A stretch of DNA of 64,000 bases, taken from Hydractinia symbiolongicarpus. Taxonomy: Eukaryota; Cnidaria; Hydrozoa; Anthoathecata; Hydractiniidae. The DNA lies in the NCBI RefSeq assembly GCF_029227915.1, contig NC_079887.1, positions 2,604,001-2,668,000 of the forward strand. Direction: 5' to 3'. The position numbers and the translations under genes are program-made. Shown one piece after another: positions 37,736 to 51,769 of the stretch. Position 1 is the stretch's first letter. Each line of letters begins with the position of its first letter. Below the pieces are notes generated by a model. The model made no database searches. It saw only the letters and a list, made by a program, of their open reading frames with translations, and was not told the origin of the DNA.

Positions 37736-40700
37736 AAAAATCGTTCGGGAAATGAGTTTACTCCCTGGGTACTTTCTTTGTATACTTTTGACTATACGAG
37801 CCGAGTCCGGGATTTACGGGAAATCGCGGGTTTTCGTTTGCCGGCGATTAAACTTCTTTTATTCAGCGTCTCATCAAAAATGAAAACATTTTTAAAAACT
37901 ACAAGTCTTATGGGCTTTAGTGGTGAAATAATAATTTAAAAAAACGTTCGGGAAATGAGTTTACACTCTGGGTACTTTCTTTGTATACTTTTGACTATAC
38001 GGGCTGAGTCCGGGATTTACGGGAAGTCGCGGGTTTTCGTTTGCCGGCGATTAAACTTCTTTTTTTCAGCGTCTCATCAAAAATGAAAACATTTTTGAAA
38101 ACTACAAGTCTCATGCGTTTTAGTGTGGAAAAAATAAATTAAAAAATCGTTCGGGAAGTGAATTTACTCTCTGGGTACTTTCTTTGTATACATTCGACTA
38201 TACGGGCCAAGCCCGGGATTTACGGGAAATTGCGGGTTTTCGTTTGCCGGCGATTAAACAACTTTCATTAAGCGTCTCATCAAAAATGAAAACATTTCTA
38301 AAAACTACAAGTCTCATGCGTTTTAGTGGTGAAAATTAATTTAAAAAATCGTTCGGGAAATGAGTTTACTCCCTGGGTACTTTCTTTGTATACTTTTGAC
38401 TATACGGGCCGAGTCCGGGATTTACGGGAAATCGCAGGTTTTCGTTTGCCGGCGATTAAACTTCTTTTATTCAGCGTCTCATCAAAAATGAAAACATTTT
38501 TGAAAACTACAAGTCTCATGCGTTTTAGTGGTGAAAAAATAATTTAAAAAATCGTTCGGGAAATGAGTTTACTCCCTGGGTACTTTCTTTGTATACTTTT
38601 GACTATACGGGCCGATTCGGGATTTACAGAAAATCGCAGGTTTTCGTTTGCCGGCGCATAAACTTCTTTTATTCAGCGTCTCATCAAAAATGAAAACATT
38701 TTTGAAAACTACAAGTCTCATACGTTTTAGTGTTGAAAAAATAAATTAAAAAATCGTTCTGGAAATGAGTTTACTCACAGGGTACTTTCTTTGTATACAT
38801 TCCACTATACGGGCCAAGCCCGGGATTTACGGGAAATCGCGGGTTTTCGTTTGCCGGCGATTAAACCTCTTTCATTAAGCGTCTCATCAAAAATGAAAAC
38901 ATTTTTGAAAACTACAAGTCTCATGCGTTTTAGTGGTGAAAAAAAAATTTAAAAAATCGTTCGGAAAATGAGTTTACTCCCTGGGTACTTTCTTTGTATA
39001 CATTTGACTATACGGGCCAAGCCCGGGATTTACGGGAAATCGCGGGATTTGGTTTGCCGGAGATTAAACCTCTTTTATTAAGCGTCTCATCAAAAATGAA
39101 AACATTTTTAAAAACTACAAGTCTCATGCGTTTTAGTGGTGAAAATTAATTTAAAATATCGTTTTGGAAATGAGTTTACTCCCTGGGTACTTTCTTTGTA
39201 TACTTTTGACTATACAGGGCCGAGTCCGGGATTTACGGGAAGACGCGGGTTTTCGTTTGCCGGCAATTAAACTTCTTTTATTAAGCGTCTCATCAAAAAT
39301 GAAAACATTTTTGAAAACTACAAGTCTCATGCGTTTTAGTGGTGAAAATTAATTTAAAAAATCGTTCGGGAAATGAGTTTACTCCCTGGGGACTTTCTTT
39401 GTATACTTTTGACTATACGGGCCGAGTCCGGGATTTACGGGAAGTCGCGGGTTTTCGTTTGCCGGCAATTAAACTTCTTTTATTCAGCGTCTCATCAAAA
39501 ATGAAAACATTTTTGAAAACTACAAGTCTCATGCGTTTTAGTGGTGAAAATTAATTTAAAAAATCGTTCGGGAAATGAGTTTACTCCCTGTGTACTTTCT
39601 TTGTATACTTTTGACTATACGGGCCGAGTCCGGGATTTACGGGAAGTCGCGGGTTTTCGTTTGCCGGCGATTAAACTTCTTTTATTCAGCTTCTCATCAA
39701 AAATGAAAATATTTTTAAATACTACAAGTCTCATGGGCTTTAGTGGTGAAATAATAATTTAAAAAATCGTTCGGGAAATGAGTTTACACCCTGGGTACTT
39801 TCTTTGTATACTTTTGACTATACGGGCCGATTCGGGATTTACAGGAAATCGCAGGTTTTCGTTTGCCGGCGATTAAACTTCTTTTATTCAGCGTCTCATC
39901 AAGATTGAAAACATTTTTGAAAACTACAAGTCTCATACGTTTTAGTGTTGAAAAAATAAATTAAAAAATTGTTCTGGAAATGAGTTTACTCACAGGGTAC
40001 TTTCTTTGTATACATTCGACTATACGGGCCAGGCCCGGGATTTACGGGAAATCGCGGGTTTTCGTTTGCCGGCGATTAAACCTCTTTCATTAAGCGTCTC
40101 ATCAAAAATGAAAACATTTTTGAAAACTACAAGTCTCATGCGTTTTAGTGGTGAAAAAAAAATTTAAAAAATCGTTCGGAAAATGAGTTTACTCCCTGGG
40201 TACTTTCTTTGTATACTTTTGACTATACGGGCCGAGTCCGGGATTTACGGGAAGTCGCGGGTTTTCGTTTGCCGGCAATTAAACTTCTTTTATTCAGCGT
40301 CTCATCAAAAATAAAAACATTTTTGAAAACTACAAGTCGCATGCGTTTTAGTGGTGAAAATTAATTTAAAAAATCGTTCGGGAAATGAGTTTACTCCCTG
40401 GGTACTTTCTTTGTATACTTTTGACTATACGGGCCGAGTCCGGGATTTACGGGAAGTCGCGGGTTTTCGTTTGCCGGCAATTAAACTTCTTTTATTCAGC
40501 GTCTCATCAAAAATGAAAACATTTTTAAAAACTACAAGTCTCATGGGCTTTAGTGGTGAAATAATAATTTAAAAAATCGTTCGGAAAATGAGTTTACTCC
40601 CTGGGTACTTTCTTTGTATACATTCGAATATACGGGCCAAGCCCGGGATTTACGGGAAATCGCGGGATTTCGTTTGCCGGCGATTAAACCTCTTTTATTA

Positions 40701-40845
40701 AGCGTCTCATCAAAAATGAAAACATTTTTGAAAACTACAAGTCTCATGCGTTTTAGTGGTGAAAATTAATTTAAAATATCGTTTGGGAAATGAGTTTACT
40801 CCCTGGGTACTTTCTTTGTATACTTTTGACTATACGGGCCGAGTC
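37736..40845 (+). repeat. Satellite segment, mixed A/B units
   Basis: About fifteen units with the same subtypes as 21-28 kb ('gaaaattaattt' class A runs at 39339-39760, 'gattcggg' shortened units, 'gtgtggaaaaaataaatt' tails). A unit at about 39210 has one inserted base ('tatacagggccgag'). No gene is seen. Confidence 0.7.
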
Positions 40846-43800
40846 CGGGATTTACGGGAAGACGCGGGTTTTCGTTTGCCGGCAATTAAACTTCTTTTAT
40901 TAAGCGTCTCATCAAAAATGAAAACATTTTTGAAAACTACAAGTCTCATGCGTTTTAGTGGTGAAAATTAATTTAAAAATTCGTTCGGGAAATGAGTTTA
41001 CTCCCTGGGTACTTTCTTTGTATACTTTTGACTATACGGGCCGAGTCCGGGATTTACGGGAAGTCGCGGGTTTTCGTTTGCCGGCAATTAAACTTCTTTT
41101 ATTCAGCGTCTCATCAAAAATGAAAACATTTTTAAAAACTACAAGTCTCATGGGCTTTAGTGGTGAAATAATAACTTAAAAAATCGTTCGGGAAATGAGT
41201 TTACACCCCGGGTACTTTCTTTGTATACTTTTGACTATACGGGCCGAGTCCGGGATTTACGAGAAATCGCAGGTTTTCGTTTGCCGGCGATTAAACTTCT
41301 TTTATTCAGCGTCTCATCAAAAATGAAAACATTTTTGAAAACTACAAGTCTCATGCGTTTTAGTGGTGAAAAAATAATCTAAAAAATCGTTCGGGAAATG
41401 AGTTTACTCCCTGGGTACTTTCTTTGTATACTTTTGACTATACGGGCTGAGTCCGGGATTTACGGGAAGTCGCGGGTTTTCGTTTGCCGGCGATTAAACT
41501 TCTTTTATTCAGCGTCTCATCAAAAATGAAAACATTTTTGAAAACTACAAGTCTCATGCGTTTTAGTGTGGAAAAAATAAATTAAAAAATCGTTCGGGAA
41601 ATGAATTAACTCTCTGGGTACTTTCTTTGTATACATTCGACTATACGGGCCAAGCCCGGGATTTACGGGAAATCGCGGGTTTTCGTTTGCCGGCGATTAA
41701 ACCACTTTTATTAAGCGTCTCATCAAAAATGAAAACATTTCTGAAAACTACAAGGCTCATGCGTTTTAGTGGTGAAAAAATAATTTAAAAATTCGTTCGG
41801 GTAATGAGTTTACTCACAGGGTACTTTCTTTGTATACATTCGACTATACGGGCCAAGCCCGGGATTTACGGGAAATCGCGGGTTTTCGTTTGCCGGCGAT
41901 TAAACAACTTTCATTAAGCGTCTCATCAAAAATGAAAACATTTCTAAAAACTACAAGTCTCATGCGTTTTAGTGGTGAAAATTAATTTAAAAAATCGTTC
42001 GGGAAATGAGTTTACTCCCTGGGTACTTTCTTTGTATACTTTTGACTATACGGGCCGGGTCCGGGATTTACGGGAAATCGCAGGTTTTCGTTTGGCGGCG
42101 ATTAAACTTCTTTTATTCAGCGTCTCATCAAAAATGAAAACATTTTTGAAAACTACAAGTCTCATGCGTTTTAGTGGTGAAATAATAAATTAAAAAATCG
42201 TTCTGGAAATGAGTTTACTCACAGGGTACTTTCTTTGTATACATTCGACTATACGGGCCAAGCCCGGGATTTACGGGAAATCGCGGGTTTTCTTTTGCCG
42301 GCAATTAAACCTCTTTCATTAAGCGTCTCATCAAAAATGAAAACATTTTTGAAAACTACAAGTCTCATGCGTTTTAGTGGTGAAAAATAATTTTAAAAAA
42401 TTGTTCGGAAAATGAGTTTACTCCCTGGGTACTTTCTTTGTATACATTCGACTATACGGGCCAAGCCCGGGATTTACGGGAAATCGCGGGTTTTCGTTTG
42501 CCGGCGATTAAACCTCTTTCATTAAGCGTCTCATCAAAAATGAAAACATTTTTAAAAACTACAAGTCTCATGGGCTTTAGTAGTGACATAATAATTTAAA
42601 AAATCGTTCGGGAAATGAGTTTACACCCCGGGTACTTTCTTTGTATACTTTTGACTATACGGGCTGAGTCCGGGATTTACGAGAAATCGCAGGTTTTCGT
42701 TTGCCGGCGATTAAACTTCTTTTATTCAGCGTCTCATCAAAAATGAAAACATTTTTGAAAACTACAAGTCTCATGCGTTTTAGTGGTGAAAAAATAATCT
42801 AAAAAATCGTTCGGGAAATGAGTTTACTCCCTGGGTACTTTCTTTGTATACTTTTGACTATACGGGCTGAGTCCGGGATTTACGGGAAGTCGCGGGTTTT
42901 CGTTTGCCGGCGATTAAACTTCTTTTATTCAGCGTCTCATCAAAAATGAAAACCTTTTTGAAAACTACAAGTCTCATGCGTTTTAGTGTGGAAAAAATAA
43001 ATTAAAAAATCGTTCGGGAAATGAATTTACTCTCTGGGTACTTTCTTTGTATACATTCGACTATACGGGCCAAGCCCGGGATTTACGGGAAATCGCGGGT
43101 TTTCGTTTGCCGGCGATTAAACCACTTTTATTAAGCGTCTCATCAAAAATGAAAACATTTCTGAAAACTACAAGGCTCATGCGTTTTAGTGGTGAAAAAA
43201 TAATTTAAAAATTCGTTCGGGTAATGAGTTTACTCACAGGGTACTTTCTTTGTATACATTCGACTATACGGGCCAAGCCCGGGATTTACGGGAAGACGCG
43301 GGTTTTCGTTTGCCGGCAATTAAACTTCTTTTATTAAGCGTCTCATCAAAAATGAAAACATTTTTGAAAACTACAAGTCTCATGCGTTTTAGTGGTGAAA
43401 ATTAATTTAAAAAATCGTTCGGGAAATGAGTTTACTCCCTGGGTACTTTCTTTGTATACTTTTGACTATACGGGCCGAGTCCGGGATTTACGGGAAGTCG
43501 CGGGTTTTCGTTTGCCGGCAATTAAACTTCTTTTATTCAGCGTCTCATCAAAAATGAAAACATTTTTAAAAACTACAAGTCTCATGGGCTTTAGTGGTGA
43601 AATAATAACTTAAAAAATCGTTCGGGAAATGAGTTTACACCCCGGGTACTTTCTTTGTATACTTTTGACTATACGGGCCGAGTCCGGGATTTACGAGAAA
43701 TCGCAGGTTTTCGTTTGCCGGCGATTAAACTTCTTTTATTCAGCGTCTCATCAAAAATGAAAACATTTTTGAAAACTACAAGTCTCATGCGTTTTAGTGG

Positions 43801-45713
43801 TGAAAAAATAATCTAAAAAATCGTTCGGGAAATGAGTTTACTCCCTGGGTACTTTCTTTGTATACTTTTGACTATACGGGCTGAGTCCGGGATTTACGGG
43901 AAGTCGCGGGTTTTCGTTTGCCGGCGATTAAACTTCTTTTATTCAGCGTCTCATCAAAAATGAAAACATTTTTGAAAACTACAAGTCTCATGCGTTTTAG
44001 TGTGGAAAAAATAAATTAAAAAATCGTTCGGGAAATGAATTAACTCTCTGGGTACTTTCTTTGTATACATTCGACTATACGGGCCAAGCCCGGGATTTAC
44101 GGGAAATCGCGGGTTTTCGTTTGCCGGCGATTAAACCACTTTTATTAAGCGTCTCATCAAAAATGAAAACATTTCTGAAAACTACAAGGCTCATGCGTTT
44201 TAGTGGTGAAAAAATAATTTAAAAATTCGTTCGGGTAATGAGTTTACTCACAGGGTACTTTCTTTGTATACATTCGACTATACGGGCCAAGCCCGGGATT
44301 TACGGGAAATCGCGGGTTTTCGTTTGCCGGCGATTAAACAACTTTCATTAAGCGTCTCATCAAAAATGAAAACATTTCTAAAAACTACAAGTCTCATGCG
44401 TTTTAGTGGTGAAAATTAATTTAAAAAATCGTTCGGGAAATGAGTTTACTCCCTGGGTACTTTCTTTGTATACTTTTGACTATACGGGCCGGGTCTGGGA
44501 TTTACGGGAAATCGCAGGTTTTCGTTTGGCGGCGATTAAACTTCTTTTATTCAGCGTCTCATCAAAAATGAAAACATTTTTGAAAACTACAAGTCTCATG
44601 CGTTTTAGTGGTGAAATAATAAATTAAAAAATCGTTCTGGAAATGAGTTTACTTACAGGGTACTTTCTTTGTATACATTCGACTATACGGGCCAAGCCCG
44701 GGATTTACGGGAAATCGCGGGTTTTCTTTTGCCGGCAATTAAACCTCTTTCATTAAGCGTCTCATCAAAAATGAAAACATTTTTGAAAACTACAAGTCTC
44801 ATGCGTTTTAGTGGTGAAAAATAATTTTAAAAAATTGTTCGGAAAATGAGTTTACTCCCTGGGTACTTTCTTTGTATACATTCGACTATACGGGCCAAGC
44901 CCGGGATTTACGGGAAATCGCGGGTTTTCGTTTGCCGGCGATTAAACCTCTTTCATTAAGCGTCTCATCAAAAATGAAAACATTTTTAAAAACTACAAGT
45001 CTCATGGGCTTTAGTAGTGAAATAATAATTTAAAAAATCGTTCGGGAAATGAGTTTACACCCCGGGTACTTTCTTTGTATACTTTTGACTATACGGGCCG
45101 AGTCCGGGATTTACGAGAAATCGCAGGTTTTCGTTTGCCGGCGATTAAACTTCTTTTATTCAGCGTCTCATCAAAAATGAAAACATTTTTGAAAACTACA
45201 AGTCTCATGCGTTTTAGTGGTGAAAAAATAATCTAAAAAATCGTTCGGGAAATGAGTTTACTCCCTGGGTACTTTCTTTGTATACTTTTGACTATACGGG
45301 CTGAGTCGGGGATTTACGGGAAGTCGCGGGTTTTCGTTTGCCGGCGATTAAACTTCTTTTATTCAGCGTCTCATCAAAAATGAAAACCTTTTTGAAAACT
45401 ACAAGTCTCATGCGTTTTAGTGTGGAAAAAATAAATTAAAAAATCGTTCGGGAAATGAATTTACTCTCTGGGTACTTTCTTTGTATACATTCGACTATAC
45501 GGGCCAAGCCCGGGATTTACGGGAAATCGCGGGTTTTCGTTTGCCGGCGATTAAACCACTTTTATTAAGCGTCTCATCAAAAATGAAAACATTTCTGAAA
45601 ACTACAAGGCTCATGCGTTTTAGTGGTGAAAAAATAATTTAAAAATTCGTTCGGGTAATGAGTTTACTCACAGGGTACTTTCTTTGTATACATTCGACTA
45701 TACGGGCCAAGCC
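40846..45713 (+). repeat. 2434-bp tandem duplication (twelve units, two copies)
   Basis: The copies lie at about 40846-43279 and 43280-45713. At about 43280 a class B unit ('gggccaagcccgggattt') passes directly into the class A 'gaagacgcggg' sequence found at 40858, so the breakpoint lies in the shared 'gggatttacggga' stretch. Shared private variants include 'tttggcggcgatt', 'acaaggctcatg', 'tttacgagaaatcg' and 'gggctttagtag'. The copies differ at scattered positions only. Confidence 0.83.
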
Positions 45714-48053
45714 CGGGATTTACGGGAAATCGCAGGTTTTCGTTTGCCGGCGATTAAACAACTTTCATTAAGCGTCTCATCAAAAATGAAAACATTTCTA
45801 AAAACTACAAGTCTCATGCGTTTTAGTGGTGAAAAGATAATTGAAAAAATCGTTTCGGAAATGAGTTTACTCACAGGGTACTTTCTTTGTATACATTCGA
45901 CTATACGGCCAAGCCTGGGATTTACGGGAAATCGCGGGTTTTCGATTGCCGGCGATTAAACCTCTTTCATTAAGCGTCTCATCAAAAATGAAAACATTTT
46001 TGAAAACTACAAGTCTCATGCGTTTTAGTGGTGAAAATTAATTTAAAATATCGTTTGGGAAATGAGTTTACTCCCTGGGTACTTTCTTTGTATACTTTTG
46101 ACTATACGGGCCGAGTCCGGGATTTACGGGAAGACGCGGGTTTTCGTTTGCCGGCAATTAAACTTCTTTTATTAAGCGTCTCATCAAAAATGAAAACATT
46201 TTTGAAAACTACAAGTCTCATGCGTTTTAGTGGTGAAAATTAATTTAAAAAATCGTTCGGGAAATGAGTTTACTCCCTGGGTACTTTCTTTGTATACTTT
46301 TGACTATACGGGCCGGGTCCGGGATTTACGGGAAATCGCAGGTTTTCGTTTGGCGGCGATTAAACTTCTTTTATTCAGCGTCTCATCAAAAATGAAAACA
46401 TTTTTGAAAACTACAAGTCTCATGCGTTTTAGTGGTGAAATAATAAATTAAAAAATCGTTCTGGAAATGAGTTTACTCACAGGGTACTTTCTTTGTATAC
46501 ATTCGACTATACGGGCCAAGCCCGGGATTTACGGGAAATCGCGGGTTTTCTTTTGCCGGCAATTAAACCTCTTTCATTAAGCGTCTCATCAAAAATGAAA
46601 ACATTTTTGAAAACTACAAGTCTCATGCGTTTTAGTGGTGAAAAATAATTTTAAAAAATTGTTCGGAAAATGAGTTTACTCCCTGGGTACTTTCTTTGTA
46701 TACATTCGACTATACGGGCCAAGCCCGGGATTTACGGGAAATCGCGGGTTTTCGTTTGCCGGCGATTAAACCTCTTTCATTAAGCGTCTCATCAAAAATG
46801 AAAACATTTTTAAAAACTACAAGTCTCATGGGCTTTAGTAGTGAAATAATAATTTAAAAAATCGTTCGGGAAATGAGTTTACACCCCGGGTACTTTCTTT
46901 GTATACTTTTGACTATACGGGCCGAGTCCGGGATTTACGAGAAATCGCAGGTTTTCGTTTGCCGGTGATTAAACTTCTTTTATTCAGCGTCTCATCAAAA
47001 ATGAAAACATTTTTGAAAACTACAAGTCTCATGCGTTTTAGTGGTGAAAAAATAATCTAAAAAATCGTTCGGGAAATGAGTTTACTCCCTGGGTACTTTC
47101 TTTGTATACTTTTGACTATACGGGCTGAGTCCGGGATTTACGGGAAGTCGCGGGTTTTCGTTTGCCGGCGATTAAACTTCTTTTATTCAGCGTCTCATCA
47201 AAAATGAAAACCTTTTTGAAAACTACAAGTCTCATGCGTTTTAGTGTGGAAAAAATAAATTAAAAAATCGTTCGGGAAATGAATTTACTCTCTGGGTACT
47301 TTCTTTGTATACATTCGACTATACGGGCCAAGCCCGGGATTTACGGGAAATCGCGGGTTTTCGTTTGCCGGCGATTAAACCACTTTTATTAAGCGTCTCA
47401 TCAAAAATGAAAACATTTCTGAAAACTACAAGGCTCATGCGTTTTAGTGGTGAAAAAATAATTTAAAAATTCGTTCGGGTAATGAGTTTACTCACAGGGT
47501 ACTTTCTTTGTATACATTCGACTATACGGGCCAAGCCAGGGATTTACGGGAAATCGCAGGTTTTCGTTTGCCGGCGATTAAACAACTTTCATTAAGCGTC
47601 TCATCAAAAATGAAAACATTTCTAAAAACTACAAGTCTCATGCGTTTTAGTGGTGAAAAGATAATTGAAAAAATCGTTTCGGAAATGAGTTTACTCACAG
47701 GGTACTTTCTTTGTATACATTCGACTATACGGCCAAGCCTGGGATTTACGGGAAATCGCGGGTTTTCGATTGCCGGCGATTAAACCTCTTTCATTAAGCG
47801 TCTCATCAAAAATGAAAACATTTTTGAAAACTACAAGTCTCATGCGTTTTAGTGGTGAAAATTAATTTAAAATATCGTTTGGGAAATGAGTTTACTCCCT
47901 GGGTACTTTCTTTGTATACTTTTGACTATACGGGCCGAGTCCGGGATTTACGGGAAGACGCGGGTTTTCGTTTGCCGGCAATTAAACTTCTTTTATTAAG
48001 CGTCTCATCAAAAATGAAAACATTTTTGAAAACTACAAGTCTCATGCGTTTTA
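44406..48053 (+). repeat. 1824-bp tandem duplication (nine units, two copies), overlapping the 2434-bp repeat
   Basis: About 44406-46229 matches 46230-48053. The right end of each copy carries 'gataattg', 'ctatacggccaagcctggg', 'tttcgattgcc' and 'gaagacgcggg'. The repeat starts inside the second 2434-bp copy, so the 1824-bp exchange came after or was nested in the 2434-bp one. Confidence 0.82.
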
Positions 48054-50504
48054 GTGGTGAAAATTAATTTAAAAAATCGTTCGGGAAATGAGTTTACTCC
48101 CTGGGTACTTTCTTTGTATACTTTTGACTACACGGGCCGAGTCCGGGATTTACGGGAAGTCGCGGGTTTTCGTTTGCCGGCAATTAAACTTCTTTTATTC
48201 AGCGTCTCATCAAAAATGAAAACATTTTTAAAAACTACAAGTCTCATGGGCTTTAGTGGTGAAATAATAATTTAAAAAATCGTTCGGGAAATGAGTTTAC
48301 ACCCCGGGTACTTTCTTTGTATACTTTTGACTATACGGGCCGAGTCCGGGATTTACGAGAAATCGCAGGTTTTTCGTTTGCCGGCGATTAAACTTCTTTT
48401 ATTCAGCGTCTCATCAAAAATGAAAACATTTTTGAAAACTACAAGTCTCATGCGTTTTAGTGGTGAAAAAATAATCTAAAAAATCGTTCGGGAAATGAGT
48501 TTACTCACTGGGTACTTTCTTTGTATACTTTTGACTATACGGGCTGAGTCCAGGATTTACGGGAAGTCGTGGGTTTTCGTTTGCCGGCGATTAAACTTCT
48601 TTTATTCAGCGTCTCATCAAAAATGAAAACATTTTTGAAAACTACAAGTCTCATGCGTTTTAGTGTGGAAAAAATAAATTAAAAAATCGTTCAGGAAATA
48701 AATTTACTCTCTGGGTACTTTCTTTGTATACATTCGACTACACGGGCCAAGCCCGGGATTTACGGGAAATTGCGGGTTTTCGTTTGCCGGCGATTAAACC
48801 ACTTTTATTAAGCGTCTCATCAAAAATGAAAACATTTCTAAAAACTACAAGTCTCATGCGTTTTAGTGGTGAAAATATAATTTAAAAATTCGTTCGGGTA
48901 ATGAGTTTACTCACAGGGTACTTTCTTTGTATACATTCGACTATACGGGCCAAGCCCGGGATTTACGGGAAATCGCGGGTTTTCGTTTGCCGGCGATTAA
49001 ACAACTTTCATTAAGCGTCTCATCAAAAATGAAAACATTTCTAAAAACTACAAGTCTCATGCGTTTTAGTGGTGAAAATTAATTAAAAAAATCGTTCGGG
49101 AAATGAGTTTACTCCCTGGGTACTTTCTTTGTATACTTTTGACTATACGGGCCGAGTCCGGGATTTACGGGAAATCGCAGGTTTTCGTTTGCCGGCGATT
49201 AAACTTCTTTTATTCAGCGTCTTATCAAAAATGAAAACATTTTTAAAAACTACAAGTCTCATGGGCTTTAGTGGTGAAATAATAATTTAAAAAATCGTTC
49301 GGGAAATGAGTTTACACCCTGGGTACTTTCTTTGTATACTTTTGACTATACGGGCCGACTCGGGATTTACGGGAAATCGCAGGTTTTCGTTTGCCGACGA
49401 TTAAACTTCTTTTATTCAGCGTCTCATCAAAAATTAAAACATTTTTGAAAACTACAAGTCTCATGCGTTTTAGTGTTGAAAAAATAAATTAAAAAATCGT
49501 TCTGGAAATGAGTTTACTCACATGGTACTTTCTTTGTATACATTCAACTATACGGGCCAAGCCCGGGATTTACGGGAAATCGCGGGTTTTCGTTTGCCGG
49601 CGATTAAACCTCTTTCATTAAGCGTCTCATCAAAAATGAAAACATTTGTGAAAACTACAAGTCTCATGCGTTTTAGTGGTGAAAAAGAAATTTAAAAAAT
49701 CGTTCGGAAAATGAGTTTACTCCCTGGGTACTTTCTTTGTATACTTTTGACTATACGGGCCGAGTCCGGGATTTACGGGAAGACGCGGGTTTTCGTTTGC
49801 CGACAATTAAACTTCTTTTATTCAGCGTCTCATCAAAAATGAAAACATTTTTAAAAACTACAAGTCTCATGCGTTTTAGTGGTGAAAATTAATTTAAAAA
49901 ATCGTTCGGGAAATGAGTTTACTCCCTGGGTACTTTCTTTGTATACTTTTGACTATACGGGCCGAGTCCTGGATTTATGGGAAGTCGCGGGTTTTCGTTT
50001 GCCGGCGATTAAACTTCTTTTATTCAGCGTCTCATCAAAAATGAAAATATTTTTAAATACTACAAGTCTTATGGGCTTTAGTGGTGAAATAATAATTTAA
50101 AAAATCGTTCGGGAAATGAGTTTACACCCTGGGTACTTTCTTTGTATACTTTTGACTATACGGGCCGAGTCCGGGATTTACGGGAAATCGCAGGTTTCCG
50201 TTTGCCGGCGATTAAACTTCTTTTATTCAGCGTCTCATCAAAAATGAGAATATTTTTAACTACTACAAGTCTCATGGGCTTTAGTGGTGAAATAATAATT
50301 TAAAAAATCGTTCGGAAAATGAGTTTACACCCTGGGTACTTTCTTTGTATACTTTTGACTATACAGGCCGACTCCGGGATTTACTGGAAATCGCAGGTTT
50401 TCGTTTGCCGGCGATTAAACTTCTTTTATTCAGCGTCTCATCAAAAATGAAAACATTTTTGAAAACTACAAGTCTCATGCGTTTTAGTGGTGAAAAAATA
50501 ATTT
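48054..50504 (+). repeat. Satellite segment, transition to class A-rich array
   Basis: Twelve units. Class B units become rarer after about 49.6 kb. Minor variants: an extra T at about 48370 ('aggtttttcg'), 'aacatttgtg' near 49650, and 'gatgagaatattttt'-type changes near 50245. No gene is seen. Confidence 0.7.
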
Positions 50505-51316
50505 AAAAAATCGTTCGGGAAATGAGTTTACTCCCTGGGTACTTTCTTTGTATACTTTTGACTATGCGGGCCGAGTCCGGGGTTTACGGGAAATCGCGGT
50601 TTTTCGTTTGCCGGCGATTAAACTTCTTTTATTCAGCGTCTCATCAAAAATGAAAACATTTTTGAAAACTACAAGTCTCAAGCGTTTTAGTGGTGGAAAG
50701 ATAATTTAAAAAATCGTTTTGAAAATGAGTTTACACACAGGGTACTTTCTTTGTATACATTCGACTATACGGGCCAAGCCCGGGATTTACGGGAAATTGC
50801 GGGTTTTCGTTTGCCGGCGATTAAACCACTTTTATTAAGCGTCTCATCAAAAATGAAAACATTTCTGAAAACTACAAGTCTCATGTGTTTTAGTGGTGAA
50901 AAAATAATTTAAAAAATCGTTCGGGAAATGAGTTTACTCCCTGGGTACTTTCTTTGTATACTTTTGACTATGCGGGCCGAGTCCGGGGTTTACGGGAAAT
51001 CGCGGTTTTTCGTTTGCCGGCGATTAAACTTCTTTTATTCAGCGTCTTATCAAAAATGAAAACATTTTTGAAAACTACAAGTCTCAAGCGTTTTAGTGGT
51101 GGAAAGATAATTTAAAAAATCGTTTTGAAAATGAGTTTACTCACAGGGTACTTTCTTTGTATACATTCGACTATACGGGCCAAGCCCGGGATTTACGGGA
51201 AATTGCGGGTTTTCGTTTGCCGGCGATTAAACCACTTTTATTAAGCGTCTCATCAAAAATGAAAACATTTCTGAAAACTACAAGTCTCATGCGTTTTAGT
51301 GGTGAAAAAATAATTT
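50505..51316 (+). repeat. 406-bp tandem duplication (two units, two copies)
   Basis: A class C-like unit ('gactatgcgggccgag', 'ccggggtttacgg', 'cgcggtttttcg', 'ctcaagcg', 'ggtggaaagataattt') followed by a class B unit ('gggaaattgcggg') occurs twice, 406 bp apart. Few differences are seen, for example 'tttacacaca' versus 'tttactcaca' and 'catgtg' versus 'catgcg'. Confidence 0.82.
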
Positions 51317-51769
51317 AAAAATTCGTTCGGGAAATGAGTTTACTCACTGGGTACTTTCCTTGTATACTTTTGACTATACGGGCCGAGTCCGGGATTTACG
51401 GGAAATCACGGGTTTTCGTTTGCCGGCGATTAAACTTCTTTTATTCCGCGTCTCATCAAAAATGAAAAAATTTTTAAAAACTACAAGTCTCATGGGCTTT
51501 ATTGCTGAAATAATAATTAAAATAATCGTTTGGGAAATGAGTTTACTCCCTGGGTACTTTCTTTGTATACTTTTGACTATAAGGGCCGAGTCCGGGATTT
51601 ACGGGAAATCGCGGGTTTTCTTTTGCCGGCGATTAAGCTTCTTTTATTCTGCGTCTCATCAAAAATGAAAACATTTTTAAAAACTACAAGTCTCATGGGC
51701 TTTAGTGGTGAAATAATAATTTAAATAATCGTTTGAGAAATGAGTTTACTCCCTGGGTACTTTCTTTGT
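51317..51769 (+). repeat. Class A units with scattered substitutions
   Basis: Two to three units with private changes ('tttattccgcg', 'aaaaaatttttaaaaac', 'gctttattgctg', 'ttaaaataatcgtttggg', 'attaagcttc', 'tttattctgcg'). They look older or less homogenised than their neighbours. No gene is seen. Confidence 0.72.
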
